The notes: generated by a model from the sequence alone, not told the origin. A stretch of 39,277 nucleotides of DNA from Mucilaginibacter gossypii (GCF_900100945.1 NZ_FNCG01000030.1:1-39277), one strand, 5' to 3'. Shown: positions 8,716 to 18,149, counted from the first letter of the stretch. Translations and numbers: made by a program.

Positions 8716-11064
8716 TTAAGCCAACGGTAAACTGAAGTGAAAAACAGATCCTGTACCGCTTTCGCTTTCTGCCCAGATCTGTCCTTCGTGCCGGCGGACG
8801 ATCTCGGCACTTAAATAAAGTCCTATACCGAAACCTGAAATATGACGGGTTTGGTTGCTTTCAACCCGGTAATAACGGTCAAAGATCCTCGGCAGGTCCT
8901 GTGCATTAACCCCCATTCCCTCATCTTTTATGCTAACCTGTGCAAAGCCATTGACCGGAGCGCATTTCACTTCAATCTTCCTGCGTTTGGGCGAGTATTT
9001 AACGGCGTTGCTAATCAGGTTGGAAATTACCGAGCCGATCTTTTCCCTGTCGGCGTTAACCTGCACATGATTACTGATATCAATGTCAATAATATGAGTG
9101 GAAACAGTGAGCCCGTATTCCTCAACAACTTCCCTGATCAGCAGGTCCAGATCAAATAATTCTTTATTGATCGCGATTTTGCCCGATTCCAGGCGCGATA
9201 TATTCAGGAACCCGTTAATCATGCTGCTCATCCTCTTCGCTTGGATATCCGCTTTTTCCATAGCACCCGCGAGAAAATTATCAGGATTATTTTTCAACTT
9301 GAGGTTAGCTACCTGGATCAGCGCCATCAACGAGGTTAACGGGGTTTTAAGTTCATGGCTCACCATGCCTATAAAATCATTTTTTCGCAGCTCGTCCTGT
9401 TTCTGTTCTGAAATATCCCTGGCGATCTTGGAAACCCCGGTGATCTTTCCGTGTTTGTCACGTATAGGCGAAATGGTTAGGGATACGTCCAGGACACGAC
9501 CACCATTCGCCAGTCTTTTTGTCTCAAAATGTTCCATGCGCTCCCCGTTTTTCAAGCGGGCTATTATCTGCGGTTCCTCATCCTGCCGGTCTTCCGGAAC
9601 CAGTTTAAGAATAGATTGTCCTATCATTTCTGAGGCTGGATAACCAAAGATCCTTTCTGCAGATTTGTTCCAGCTGGTGATCGTCCCATCCAGCGATTTG
9701 CCTATTATCGCATCATCTGATGATTCTACGATGGCGGCCAGTTTGGCACTGCGTTCCTCTGCTTTTTTCTGATCGGATATGTCAAGCGCGATCACCAGTC
9801 CGGCATAAACCATTCCCCGTTCATCTGTTAATGGTACAAAATCTACCTGCAGATCATGACCGCCGGTGCTTTTAAGTTCGGTCCTTATCTGCTCACCGTT
9901 CAACATCAGCTCATGGTACTCCCTGGTTATGGCATATCGCTCCGGAGAGTTAAGTTCGGCCATGTGTAAACCTGCATAACTATCTTCGTTGTAACCTAAT
10001 TTTTGCATCAGGTCACCTTCCATCGTTATCAGGTTATACTCCCTGTCAATAACGAGGATCAGCGAGCGGGGAATATTGACGGCTATAGAACGGAATAACT
10101 GCTCCTTCTTTTGTATTTCTTCCCTGCTTCTTTGCAGTTCCTCATTACTTGCCAGCATTTCTTCGTTTGATGCCGCAAGTTCTTCGTTAATAGCTGTAAG
10201 TTCTTCATTAAGGGCTTGTGTTTCCTCTTCGCTTTCTGCAAGGGATTTAGTGCGTGCGGCTACCAGTTCCTCCAGCGATCCGTTCATCCGTGAAAGTGCT
10301 TGTTGTGCCTCCAAAAGCTCACCATTGATAGAGATGAGTTCTTCGTTTGCTGTGCTGATCTCTTCGTTAGCCGCGGTAAGTTCCTCATTAAAAGCCGCGG
10401 TCTCCTGTTCTTTGACCTCCAGTTCCCGCTGCAGACGGTCTTTGACCTTCACATCGCGAATTGCACTGATATATGATAGTGAGGCGATCACAACGGCGAG
10501 TATGAGCACTACGATTATGGCTGCAGGAGCAACAAAGGTATAACGCTCCAAAACTGCCCGGCGTTCATCCAATAGTTTGCGTTCGGTATCTTCTGCATGG
10601 TCAATGGCATGTCGTAATTCATCCATGGCAGATCTTCCTTCTTCCAGATCGGCAGTGGAAACAAGCTGTTGATGTTGTTTTTTTGAAACAAGTTGCTCCA
10701 GGATAGCCATTCGATGGGTTAGTATTACACGGATGCCTGCCATGTTGGCCTCCTGCAGGGCGTTACCGGCGGTTAAGGCACTTACCTCGCTAATCAGGCT
10801 CTGTGTTTTGAGATATGCACCCTTATAAGGACCTAAGAAGATGGCCTTGCCTGTGAGTAGAAAGCCACGCTGTCCTGTTTCTGCATCTTTCATTGATGAA
10901 ATAGCTTGTTCAAGCTTCTGGATCACCAGCGTGCTGTGCCCAACAGCTTTATTGCTGTTTAGCAAATTATTAATCGTAGCGTAAGAAAACAATCCTACGA
11001 TCAACAGGATCAATATTGAAAACCCGTAGCCGAGCTGCAAATTGCGGGTAAAGTTCAGTCGCAT
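8716..11064 (-). CDS. CHASE3-PAS-PAS sensor histidine kinase with NEEL coiled coil
   Basis: The longest start is at 11082. The Met at 11064 (MRLNFTRNLQLGYGF) matches usual CHASE3 kinase starts better and is used here (782 aa). Order: membrane helix at about 12-32; a CHASE3 sensor domain (contains DAETGQRGFLLTG); second membrane helix (about 180-200); a long coiled coil with heptads of the form xNEELxx; two PAS domains (second: KLAAIVESSDDAIIGKSLDG); HisKA with MVSHELKTPL (His576 of the long form); and HATPase with N-box NLISNAVKYSP and G-boxes DEGMGV and GFGIGLYL. It is a complete membrane kinase that autophosphorylates on His. It is divergent from the next PAS gene across a 220-bp promoter region, suggesting shared control. 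No receiver domain is fused. Confidence 0.92.
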   Translation of the reverse strand: MRLNFTRNLQLGYGFSILILLIVGLFSYATINNLLNSNKAVGHSTLVIQKLEQAISSMKDAETGQRGFLLTGKAIFLGPYKGAYLKTQSLISEVSALTAGNALQEANMAGIRVILTHRMAILEQLVSKKQHQQLVSTADLEEGRSAMDELRHAIDHAEDTERKLLDERRAVLERYTFVAPAAIIVVLILAVVIASLSYISAIRDVKVKDRLQRELEVKEQETAAFNEELTAANEEISTANEELISINGELLEAQQALSRMNGSLEELVAARTKSLAESEEETQALNEELTAINEELAASNEEMLASNEELQRSREEIQKKEQLFRSIAVNIPRSLILVIDREYNLITMEGDLMQKLGYNEDSYAGLHMAELNSPERYAITREYHELMLNGEQIRTELKSTGGHDLQVDFVPLTDERGMVYAGLVIALDISDQKKAEERSAKLAAIVESSDDAIIGKSLDGTITSWNKSAERIFGYPASEMIGQSILKLVPEDRQDEEPQIIARLKNGERMEHFETKRLANGGRVLDVSLTISPIRDKHGKITGVSKIARDISEQKQDELRKNDFIGMVSHELKTPLTSLMALIQVANLKLKNNPDNFLAGAMEKADIQAKRMSSMINGFLNISRLESGKIAINKELFDLDLLIREVVEEYGLTVSTHIIDIDISNHVQVNADREKIGSVISNLISNAVKYSPKRRKIEVKCAPVNGFAQVSIKDEGMGVNAQDLPRIFDRYYRVESNQTRHISGFGIGLYLSAEIVRRHEGQIWAESESGTGSVFHFSLPLA

Positions 11065-11303
11065 AGAGATACCGGGTAACAATGTTTTTAAGGGGTATGC
11101 AATAATTTATGATTTTACGAAAAAAAACACGGAGATGGTTTGGCGTTGCCGGTAATAAATGCTGAAGGTAACATAGATGTTACAATTTTATGCCTGCTAT
11201 TTATACAAAGGTTTAACTTTAACTAAGGGGCTTAATTTTTTTTAATTGGTAACTTACTAATTAACAATAACGTTTAACAACTTTATTGATTTACTAACTA
11301 TAT

Positions 11304-13616
11304 ATGAGAAAAGGGGCGTTTGGAATTGCCTTTGCTTATTTGTTGATTAGCCTGTTGTGGATCATGTTCAGTGACCGGCTATTGTTTTATTTCGAAGGAA
11401 TACTTAGCCCCAACCAATACCTGTGGCTGAGTTTAGGAAAAGGGTGCTTGTTTGTGGTGGTTACAGCAATTGCTCTTTACGCTTTGATCAGGTCAGAAGA
11501 CCAAAGGTTGAAGCAGAGCGAAAAGCAATACCGGAGCATGTATGAATCCAATCCAAACCCGATGTGGATTTACGAGCCGGGGACACTCCGGTTCATTTCG
11601 GTAAATGATGCCGCCATTGCTGTTTATGGCTACAGTGCGGAAGAGTTCAGGCAGCGGACAATTCTGGATATCAGGCCTTTGGAAGACCGGGAAAATGTGA
11701 TTTCTTCATCAGAGCGGGTGAACAGTAAGCTCAATGATAGCGGTACCTGGCGTCACATTAAAAAGGACGGGCAACTGGTTTATGTAAATATTACCTCCCA
11801 TAAAATCTGGTTCAATAAAAAGCCTCATATCATGGTTATGATACGTGATATGACCGAACGGGTGGCATTTGAGCGGGCTCTTGAAAAAGTAAACCAGGAG
11901 CTTTTAGAAGAAAAACACAAGCTCAGTGAAACCCAGTTGTTGTCGCGGGTGGCCGGATGGGAATTCTACCCTCGCGAAAACAAGTTGATATGGTCAGACG
12001 AAGTTTATCGCATTGCGGGCTTGAAACGAGATGGGCGCGAAGCTTTCGATATTTATGTACAGCATATTTTTCCGGAAGACCGGCCGCTGATGATCAACGC
12101 TTTGCATGACCTGATCAGTACCGGTAAACAACTCGATATAACGCACCGCATTACTGCGCTGGACGGCACAACCCGTTACATCCGGCAGCTTGCCCGCGTA
12201 GAAAGCAGCGGGGAGCAGGAACTTAAAATAGCAGGTTCGCTACAGGATATTACTGAGCTCAAGCTATTGGAAATGGAGCGTAACCGGTACCAGTATAGCT
12301 TTGAGCATACGCTGAACAGTATCACCGATTGTTTTTTCGAGCTCGACCACCAAATGAAAATAACCCGGATAAACGATATTTTTCGGGAGATGGTTAAAAC
12401 AGACAGAAGTCGGATTATTGGTGCAAGTGTTTTTGAGTTTTTTCCTAAAGCCGAAAATAAGTTTTATCATGTTTACCAGAAAGCGCTTGAAGAAAGGATT
12501 ATTGTAAGGCACGAAGATTACTCGGTTGTCCTGCAGCGCTGGCTGAGAATGGCTGCATATCCTACTGATGAAGGCGTTGCTGTATACTTCGCCGACATTA
12601 CCGAAGACAGGCTTAAAGATGAACGGTTAAAAGAAGCAGTTGAACGTTACGAACTGGTGGCCCAGGCGACGAGGGATGTTGTTTATGACCTTAATATTGT
12701 TGAAAACAAACTGGTATACAATACAAGCCTTACGCATTTGGTGCAAATACCGCTCGATGAAATTAGTTATGAGCTGGAATGGTGGCGGTCACTGATTCAT
12801 CCGGATGATATGGAAGAAGTAGTGAGCAGCCAGGAAAAGATTAGCCGCGCGGGTTTAACCAACTGGGAATGCGAATACCGGCTCAATTGCGGTAAAGGCG
12901 AATATAAATACGTGATGGACCAGGGGTATTTTATATATAACGAACAAAAGCAGCCGATACGACTGATAGGGGCGGTAAGAGATATTGATGCCCTTAAACG
13001 CAGCACCCAGGAAAATAAGCGGCTGGCGCGCATCATCAAACAGGTAAATAACATGGTGCTTATTACAGATGACCTGCGAAGGGTACAATGGGTAAATAAT
13101 GCCTTTGTAGAGCTGACCGGTTACGCTATGGAAGAGGTAGTAAATAAAATGCCGGGTGATTTTTTGACAGACCCCGATGACCCGGTGATCCAAACGTTAA
13201 TAAGAAAGCAACAGGCCAGGGAAGCTTTTGGTATAGATACAATCATTTATACCAAAAACAGAACCCCGGTTTGGGTATCAGCCCAGTTAACCCCGGCATA
13301 TGATGAAGATAACGCTTTTCAGGGTTACATCATCGTTTGTCAGGATATAACCTACCGTAAAGAAAAAGAAGAAGAGATTAACAGGCAGAACCGTTTACTC
13401 CGTGAGGTTGCGTGGATAAGCTCACATGAGATAAGGCGGCCCGTGGCAACTATGCTCGGATTGGTAAACCTGCTGGATATGACTGAAGATGAGAGCGAGC
13501 GAAAAGAAATCTTTTCAAAACTCCGCGAATGCGCCGCGGAAATGGACAGCATGGTGCATGAGATCCACCGTCGCATTGAAGCGGAAAAAGTCATGCAAAT
13601 TGCGCGCGACCTTTAA
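11304..13616 (+). CDS. Membrane multi-PAS protein with HisKA-like region but no ATPase domain
   Basis: This 770-aa protein begins with two membrane helices (about 5-25 and 40-62) joined by a short loop. About five PAS domains follow (starting near residues 73, 205, 330, 445 and 575; for example YRSMYESNPNPMWIYEP), several with PAC ends such as DITEDR and DITYRK. The last 70 residues form a dimerisation/phosphoacceptor-like helix pair with SSHEIRRPVATMLGL (His708). The frame then stops after HRRIEAEKVMQIARDL. There is no N-box or G-box, so it cannot bind ATP by itself. Either it is phosphorylated in trans by a partner kinase or it works as a sensor without kinase activity. The stop codon is clear, and proteins ending this way occur in Bacteroidota, so it need not be a truncation. 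A receiver protein lies downstream at 14683. Confidence 0.88.
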   Translation: MRKGAFGIAFAYLLISLLWIMFSDRLLFYFEGILSPNQYLWLSLGKGCLFVVVTAIALYALIRSEDQRLKQSEKQYRSMYESNPNPMWIYEPGTLRFISVNDAAIAVYGYSAEEFRQRTILDIRPLEDRENVISSSERVNSKLNDSGTWRHIKKDGQLVYVNITSHKIWFNKKPHIMVMIRDMTERVAFERALEKVNQELLEEKHKLSETQLLSRVAGWEFYPRENKLIWSDEVYRIAGLKRDGREAFDIYVQHIFPEDRPLMINALHDLISTGKQLDITHRITALDGTTRYIRQLARVESSGEQELKIAGSLQDITELKLLEMERNRYQYSFEHTLNSITDCFFELDHQMKITRINDIFREMVKTDRSRIIGASVFEFFPKAENKFYHVYQKALEERIIVRHEDYSVVLQRWLRMAAYPTDEGVAVYFADITEDRLKDERLKEAVERYELVAQATRDVVYDLNIVENKLVYNTSLTHLVQIPLDEISYELEWWRSLIHPDDMEEVVSSQEKISRAGLTNWECEYRLNCGKGEYKYVMDQGYFIYNEQKQPIRLIGAVRDIDALKRSTQENKRLARIIKQVNNMVLITDDLRRVQWVNNAFVELTGYAMEEVVNKMPGDFLTDPDDPVIQTLIRKQQAREAFGIDTIIYTKNRTPVWVSAQLTPAYDEDNAFQGYIIVCQDITYRKEKEEEINRQNRLLREVAWISSHEIRRPVATMLGLVNLLDMTEDESERKEIFSKLRECAAEMDSMVHEIHRRIEAEKVMQIARDL

Positions 13617-13678
13617 ACAGGTCATTTAATGGTTAACATTAAAACTTAGTAAAAACTTCACATCACTTTGCCTTAGCG

Positions 13679-13713
13679 AAAGCCTGCCTGAATAAAGTTA
13701 CGACAGGTTTTTT
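13679..13713 (+). terminator. Possible terminator after the multi-PAS gene
   Basis: AAAGCCTG (13679-13686) can pair with CAGGTTTT (13704-13711), including one G-U pair, around a 17-nt loop. Six T residues follow. The stem is short and the loop is long, so support is modest. Confidence 0.35.
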
Positions 13714-13752
13714 AGTATTATACTCCATATGCCGTAGCCGGAATTGTTCCGG

Positions 13753-14331
13753 CTATTCGCTTTTCAGGCTTTTTATGGGGCAAGTTAACGCTGCTTTTAT
13801 CGTGTGTAAGCTAACCGTAAGCAGTGTGATGACAAGGGCAGTAAAACCGGTAACGATAAATATCCATGCCGATATACCCGTCCGGTAATCAAAATGTTGA
13901 AGCCAGTTGTACATCAGGTAAAATGCTATAGGTGTAGCCAATAGTAATGAAAGCATGACCAGGCTAATGAAATCTGCAGATAATAACCGCCAAAGGTTGA
14001 AAACTGTTGCCCCCAACATCTTACCAACGCCGATTTCTTTTACACGTTGTTCGGTCATAAAGGAAGCCATGCCAAACAATCCCAGGCAACTGATAAAGAT
14101 TGCCAGCCCGGCAAAAAAGGCGGCCAGCCTGCCTATGCGCTGCTCGTTACCAAATTTTTGAGCGTAGGCTCCGTCGATAAAAGTATATTGAAAGGGTTGC
14201 TCGGGATTAAAACGTTTAAATACACTCTGGATATTTGCTATAGCAGTACAGGCACTCACCTTTGGGTTAATACGCAGCTATACTGTACCCCCGGCATCTT
14301 TATTAAAAAAATAAACACATGGCTTCACCTC
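13753..14331 (-). pseudogene. C-terminal remnant of an FtsX/MacB-type ABC transporter permease
   Basis: The last 168 residues of an ABC permease of the MacB/FtsX class are intact from a GTG at 14259 to 13753. They hold three membrane helices, the EQRVKEIGVGKMLGAT motif typical of the Bacteroidota ABC permease family, and the KSLKSE end. In the same frame upstream, past a TAG at 14278-14280, the reading continues as PCVYFFNKDAGGTV before the stop and LRINPKVSACTAIANIQSVF after it. Both fit the domain preceding this region. The stop therefore lies inside a former gene of about 790-800 residues. All the N-terminal three quarters are missing, so this is dead. It runs head-on into a kinase fragment at about 14320-14335. 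Confidence 0.85.
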
Positions 14332-14565
14332 CGGGACAACGGGAAAGGTATCCCTGAACAAGCGCAATCAAAAATATTCAACAAATATACCTCATATACT
14401 ACTTTTGGTACAGCCAGTGAAAAGGAAAGCGGTCTTGAGCTGTTATTATGTAAAGAGTTTGTAGAAAGAAACAATGGCATCATACGGTTTGAAAGTAAGG
14501 CAAGGATCGGAAGTACGTTCTATTTTACTGTGCCAATAGAAAACGAAGAGTTGGTTGCTCTTTAA
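14323..14565 (+). pseudogene. C-terminal fragment of a histidine-kinase ATPase domain
   Basis: From about 14323 the plus strand reads LRDNGKGIPEQAQSKIFNKY, then a glycine/serine stretch and ERNNGIIRFESKARIGSTFY, ending near PIENEELVAL. This is the second half of a HATPase_c domain: G1 box DNGKGIP, F-box-like IFNKY, a G2-like segment GLELLLCKEFVERN, and the final strand with GSTF. The normal G-L-G-L of the G2 box is G-L-E-L here. The N-box half and the HisKA domain are absent. The open frame itself extends upstream to 14047, but that part is only the antisense of the FtsX remnant. It is a non-functional fragment created by a junction near 14320. Confidence 0.8.
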
Positions 14566-14682
14566 GGGGCTTTAAACAGGTCAGAAGATGGGGTGTCTAC
14601 CTATTTTTCAATAATCCTCCGATATCAGGGCATGATGTTTGTGTGAAAAGAGTTATGTTAAAACGTAGCTTTTAGAACTATA

Positions 14683-15057
14683 ATGATTGCCTCTTATCAG
14701 AAGAGAGTCCTGGTTGTTGATGATGATAAGGACATTCGTGAATTAATGCACCTGATCCTGGAAATGGAGGGATATGCGGTAACCGAACTGGATAATGGTC
14801 ATGGCGTCCTTGAAGCTATACAAGTCTTACGACCGGATGTTGTGCTGCTGGATGTTATGCTGGGCGATATGGATGGCCGTGACATTTGTAAACATTTGAA
14901 GAATGACCCGGGTATGCAGGATATACCTATAATCATTGTTTCGGCAAGTCACGGGTTGCATACGATGAACGAGAAACAATGTGGCGCCAATGATTATCTG
15001 GCCAAGCCTTTTGATGTCAATGAGCTCATTAACCATGTCCGGCGTTTTGCCGCCTGA
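14683..15057 (+). CDS. Receiver-only (CheY-like) response regulator
   Basis: This 124-aa protein is one receiver domain with no output domain. The acidic pair is at Asp13/Asp14 (VVDDDKD), the phosphoacceptor is Asp57 in VVLLDVMLGDMDG, the switch serine is in IIIVSASHG (about 86), and the conserved lysine is Lys108 in AKPFD. It would act as a phosphoryl shuttle or through protein-protein contact. It follows the kinase ATPase fragment by 117 bp on the same strand, which suggests that a complete kinase-regulator pair once stood here. The intact kinases at 8716 and 5934 could now be its donors, as could the ATPase-less PAS protein if that is phosphorylated in trans. Confidence 0.92.
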   Translation: MIASYQKRVLVVDDDKDIRELMHLILEMEGYAVTELDNGHGVLEAIQVLRPDVVLLDVMLGDMDGRDICKHLKNDPGMQDIPIIIVSASHGLHTMNEKQCGANDYLAKPFDVNELINHVRRFAA

Positions 15058-15119
15058 CGGGTGCCATTTCGTAAATCTCCGGTTGTGCAATGGCCTGGCA
15101 GTTGCCATAGTGGCTCAAA

Positions 15120-15661
15120 TAATTTTTTTATATAGGCTGCCAGCAGGTTAATTAAGGTTGAAATTTCAGGAAGGTTTTCGAGGGTACGAACGATGCCTAT
15201 CAGTTGGTCCTGCATCTCTGCGGAAAAATATTGTTGCTGAGCCGCCGAAATTTTTCAATCGTATCATTCCACGTAAACGGACGTGTAAAAAAACATGATA
15301 ATCTCCCTGTTCCCTAATTAGGGTTTGGCTGTTTTTGAGGCCGATCTCCACCTTGGTTTTCATTTTATAGAGATAAGCAACAGTATAAGGATCAAGCAGG
15401 CAGGCAACTATCAGCGGTTGATGAAGCGGGAAACCTGTACTTACTTTCAATTGGCTGCATTTTGCATTTGCCGCCTTCGCCCATAGCCTGCAATTGCCTC
15501 AATAATTTGGGGATGGCAGGTTTGTTACCAGCGTGGATCAGCGACCCCAAAGCATCAAGCAAATGGCGTTTCAGTTATTCGATGGCGGTTTCACCGATGT
15601 CATCATAACGGGCATTAAGCGCGAAGCGGGCGATCTTAAAATTCTGCAGCTCTTTTTCCAT
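15120..15661 (-). pseudogene. Decayed MmgE/PrpD-family gene with internal deletion
   Basis: The minus strand from an ATG at 15661 reads MEKELQNFKIARFALNARYD, continuing DIGETAIE, stop (TAA 15575-15577), then LKRHLLDALGSLIHAG. This is the N-terminus of an MmgE/PrpD protein (family pattern: short helix, YDD-I-P, helix, LLDxLG). After about 60 codons the frame jumps to KYRFPASSTADSCLP, which resembles the family's late TRETADHSLPY motif, so most of the middle is deleted. Two further frame changes are needed to read on to QDQLIGIVRTLENLPEISTL, the usual C-terminal helices. Relatives include 2-methylcitrate dehydratase. The lower boundary is approximate. Confidence 0.6.
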
Positions 15662-15671
15662 GATCTACCTG

Positions 15672-15842
15672 TTAATTGCTGCGGCCGCGAAACAATGAGA
15701 TAACCCAGATGATGACCGCGATAACGACGATTACCGCGAAAATGCCCACGGCAGCACCTGCTTTAAAAATACCGACAATGGCATCACAGCTGCTCAATAA
15801 CACGCAAAGGCTTAAGAATAGTGGTGTAGTTAACTTTTTCAT
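15672..15842 (-). CDS. Small membrane lipoprotein (56 aa)
   Basis: This short gene reads MKKLTTPLFLSLCVLLSSCD at its start, a lipoprotein signal with the lipobox LSSC (Cys19). A short linker AIVGIFKAGA follows, then one strongly hydrophobic segment (VGIFAVIVVIAVIIWVISLF) and a basic end. Proteins of this form are common in Sphingobacteriaceae, often with uninformative names, and their function is unknown. The start codon is clear and 107 bp of divergent promoter space separate it from the 732-aa gene. It ends 10 bp before the ATG of the decayed MmgE/PrpD gene, so it is now the only live gene of that minus-strand unit. Confidence 0.75.
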   Translation of the reverse strand: MKKLTTPLFLSLCVLLSSCDAIVGIFKAGAAVGIFAVIVVIAVIIWVISLFRGRSN

Positions 15843-15949
15843 AGACTGATAGTTTTATACTTAAAACTTAAAACAGTGAGCGATGTTTTAATTATCATTT
15901 AAAAGATATTTTTTCAACGATTTTTTTAATTGTTAATCGATTTAAACCT

Positions 15950-18148
15950 ATGAACGCATCACCCTGGTTTTGGAATACCAAAGCCGCCCTGCACTTGCCT
16001 GACCTTATTCCGGTATATAAAACCACAGCAGGCAATTATGATTTTAAAATATATGACCTTGGCGACAGTTGCTGGCTGGTGGCTCGATGGCCGGATGGCA
16101 ACCAGATTGCTTTCCGGCTGGCTTATTCACCAAACGACCGGTTGCAGATCACAATAAAAGAAAGGAAAAATGACCTGCGATTGAAGATTGGCTCGTTACT
16201 GGGCGACTACGAAGTTGTTTTGACGCTACCCACAGAAAACCGGCCCGTACTTCATTACACCACCAGGTTAACGCCGGCCTCCACCTTATTGTCCCCTTAC
16301 TGGCCGCGCGACATTGTGCCGCTTGGTTCCGGGGAAAGTGAAAGCATGGCCGAAGGACAAATACATACCCGGCAGGTGGGTACACGTTCGGGACAGCTCT
16401 ATTTTAGCATGAACCAGCCAAAAGCGGGTTCGGTATTATATCTGCAAAACCTGACCGCTTTGGCCGGTTACAACCAGCAAACCGAAACCTCCGCAGGGGA
16501 CAGTGTAGGCGGCGAATGGCCCGAAATCGGCTTCGGCCTGCCGCCCACCATTAAAAATAAACCGCTGGCAGCAGGTAAAAGCTATACTTTGAGTGATGCC
16601 TTTATTGTTTTTTCGGAAGAAGTGCCTGATGATGAGGCGGCTATGGCTCAGCAATATCTCAACCTGCTGGCTGAAGTTTACCTGGCTTTACCCAAACCGG
16701 CAACCAATTATACCCATTGGCCCGACATACTTGGCAAAGGACTAAAGGACCTGATAGACAGCCCGGGCTGCTGGGTACAACTTGATGGTCATCATTATTT
16801 TAACGCCTATGTATCAGACTATGTCACTCCTCCCGAAATCATGGTGCAACTGGCGGTACTGCTTCCTTTACTTGATTATGTGGAATGGAGCGGCGCGGAA
16901 CTGGAAGTAATGAAAAAAGTTAAAGCCAGCTTGCCATCATTCTATAGTGAAAAATACAGCACCATAATGCGCTGGCACCCAAAAGCAGCCGATACGCTGG
17001 AAGGTGAGGAGGAGCAAAAACAACCGCTGGTTATGGATTCCTGGTACCTGCACCACCCTTTGTTAAACCTGTCGCGCCTTGCGCTGAAGGGCGATAAGGT
17101 TGCCAGGAAACTCTTTTTGGATTCTTTGGAATTTTCGATAAGGGTGGCGCATCATTTTGATTATAAATGGCCGGTTTTTTATAAAGTGGATACTCTTGAG
17201 GTAGTGAAAGCCGAAACGCAGCCAGGCAAAGGAGGTGAAAAGGATGTGCCGGGTTTATTTGCCCATGTCATGCTGCAGGCCTGGGAGCTTACGGGCGAAA
17301 AACGATATTTAACCGAAGCGGAAAAAGCTGCTATGCATTTGCGCGGACAGGGGTTCGACCTGTTTTATCAGGCCAACAATACAGCCTTTTCAGCTGGTGC
17401 AATGCTGCGCTTATATAAAATCACCAAAAAAGAAATTTACCGCCAGCTTAGTTATCTGTGCCTGGCCGGTGTATTTAACAACGTGAAGCTTTGGGACTGT
17501 GATTATGGCTATGGGAAGAACTTCCCGACATTTTTTGCGCTGTTTCCGCTTAATGATGCTCCTTATACGGCAGTATACGAAGAGCAGGAAGTGTTTTGCG
17601 CGCTGCATGACTATCTCCGCAACGCCCAAGATATTGAGATTTTACCATCGGTACGCCTCCTGATAACCGAATATGTCCGTTACCTTGTAGACCGTGCTGC
17701 TTATTACTACCCAACAATGCTTCCAAAAGAAATGCTCCAGGAAAAGCCCAAAATAGGAGAGGTTGATCCGAACCTGTGGATCGCGCTTGAGGATTTACAT
17801 GACGGCTGGGAAAAATCAGGGCAGGTAGGCCAGGAAGTATATGGGGCAGGCAACGCTTTCGGGATCCTGCCACGCCACTATATCCGTATACCCGATCAGC
17901 CTTTCATGGTCTTCACTGATTATCCTCTCTATCGATTTTCAACCAGGAAGCAAGATTATCTTCATGTCCGCATGGCGGGCGATAATCGCATCGACTGCCG
18001 CCTGATGGTGGTTAAGACCGGTCCTGGTAAATTACCAGGGGTAGAAGTGCACATTAATCATAAGCCTATCCACGGCAAAAAAAGCAAAGGCGGCCACTTT
18101 GAATATTTAATACCCGGCAATGCCGAAATCACTATTAGCTGGAAATAA
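15950..18148 (+). CDS. Large cytoplasmic protein of unknown function (all-alpha toroid-like C-terminal half)
   Basis: This 732-aa protein has no signal peptide. The first 240 residues are rich in short strands and look like a beta-sandwich. From about 250 to 640 there are repeated helix pairs with aromatic and acidic surface motifs (for example HFDYKWPVFYKVD, GLFAHVMLQAWELTGEKRYL, DCDYGYGKNFPTFFALFPL). That pattern suggests an (alpha/alpha)6 toroid, as in glycan-active enzymes. The last 80 residues return to strands (FTDYPLYRFSTRKQ). This two-domain plan resembles some glycoside hydrolases and epimerases, but I see no signature that names a family. The stop is 1 bp before the next start, so it is translationally coupled to the iron-permease gene. 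Confidence 0.8.
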   Translation: MNASPWFWNTKAALHLPDLIPVYKTTAGNYDFKIYDLGDSCWLVARWPDGNQIAFRLAYSPNDRLQITIKERKNDLRLKIGSLLGDYEVVLTLPTENRPVLHYTTRLTPASTLLSPYWPRDIVPLGSGESESMAEGQIHTRQVGTRSGQLYFSMNQPKAGSVLYLQNLTALAGYNQQTETSAGDSVGGEWPEIGFGLPPTIKNKPLAAGKSYTLSDAFIVFSEEVPDDEAAMAQQYLNLLAEVYLALPKPATNYTHWPDILGKGLKDLIDSPGCWVQLDGHHYFNAYVSDYVTPPEIMVQLAVLLPLLDYVEWSGAELEVMKKVKASLPSFYSEKYSTIMRWHPKAADTLEGEEEQKQPLVMDSWYLHHPLLNLSRLALKGDKVARKLFLDSLEFSIRVAHHFDYKWPVFYKVDTLEVVKAETQPGKGGEKDVPGLFAHVMLQAWELTGEKRYLTEAEKAAMHLRGQGFDLFYQANNTAFSAGAMLRLYKITKKEIYRQLSYLCLAGVFNNVKLWDCDYGYGKNFPTFFALFPLNDAPYTAVYEEQEVFCALHDYLRNAQDIEILPSVRLLITEYVRYLVDRAAYYYPTMLPKEMLQEKPKIGEVDPNLWIALEDLHDGWEKSGQVGQEVYGAGNAFGILPRHYIRIPDQPFMVFTDYPLYRFSTRKQDYLHVRMAGDNRIDCRLMVVKTGPGKLPGVEVHINHKPIHGKKSKGGHFEYLIPGNAEITISWK

Positions 18149-18149
18149 C

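Noticed and set aside
14047..14322. N-terminal half of the plus-strand frame that ends at 14565
   Set aside because: It is the antisense of the FtsX remnant; only the part after about 14323 has a recognisable domain.
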